Below are positions 62,679 to 64,000 of a stretch of 64,000 bases of DNA, piece by piece. Each line of letters opens with the position of its first letter. The first letter of the stretch is position 1. The notes beneath the pieces were generated by a model that was not told where the DNA came from, did no database searches, and worked only from the letters and a program-made list of their open reading frames with translations. The stretch is from Engraulis encrasicolus (taxonomy: Eukaryota; Chordata; Actinopteri; Clupeiformes; Engraulidae): the NCBI RefSeq assembly GCF_034702125.1, contig NC_085869.1, positions 19,433,677-19,497,676 of the forward strand, written 5' to 3'. The position numbers and the translations under genes are program-made.

Positions 62679-64000
<1,322 letters not shown>

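Overview
The window is vertebrate nuclear DNA, almost certainly from a teleost fish. It holds one split protein-coding gene with GT-AG introns, long AT-rich intergenic DNA, many dinucleotide microsatellites, and the repeat fauna typical of fish (L2 LINE, tRNA-derived SINEs with L2-like tails, Tc1-like, hAT-type and TTAA-flanked non-autonomous elements). I see no bacterial operon, CRISPR array, phage or plasmid feature.

The gene is lunapark (lnpk), on the + strand. Twelve coding exons from 30318 to 40088 join in frame into 448 codons plus a stop (1,347 nt). The product has an N-myristoylation-type start, two membrane segments, a coiled-coil-prone stretch, a proline-rich linker, the C4 lunapark zinc finger, a 20-alanine run and an acidic Glu/Gln-rich tail. 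A likely promoter and untranslated first exon lie near 28.97-29.10 kb. The poly(A) signal is at 41011. From known vertebrate synteny, lnpk flanks the 5' (evx2) side of the HoxD cluster and is transcribed away from it. The left part of this window should therefore be the evx2-lnpk interval and the right part the centromeric regulatory desert (the mammalian GCR side). This placement is inference, because no Hox or Evx gene lies in the window.

Layout: 1-4.0 kb is mostly unannotated sequence with CA repeats. 4.0-28.9 kb is dense with mobile elements, several nested: a 1,174-bp Tc1-derived palindrome inside an older foldback (12.3-14.9 kb), a SINE split by an hAT-like element (17.4-18.05 kb), and a SINE apparently split by an L2 LINE and accompanied by a foldback carrying a CTCF-like motif (18.5-20.9 kb). 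28.9-41.0 kb is lnpk, whose introns carry several MITEs and long microsatellites close to splice sites. 41-45.8 kb has a LINE tail and old MITEs. 45.8-64 kb is gene-free and TE-poor, with AT-rich, TAAT-rich blocks that look like conserved non-coding enhancers, although conservation cannot be measured here.

No clearly new biological system is visible. The most interesting signals are the nested palindromes, the transposon-borne CTCF-like site near a presumed HoxD boundary, the repeats abutting lnpk splice sites, and the alanine tract in lnpk.
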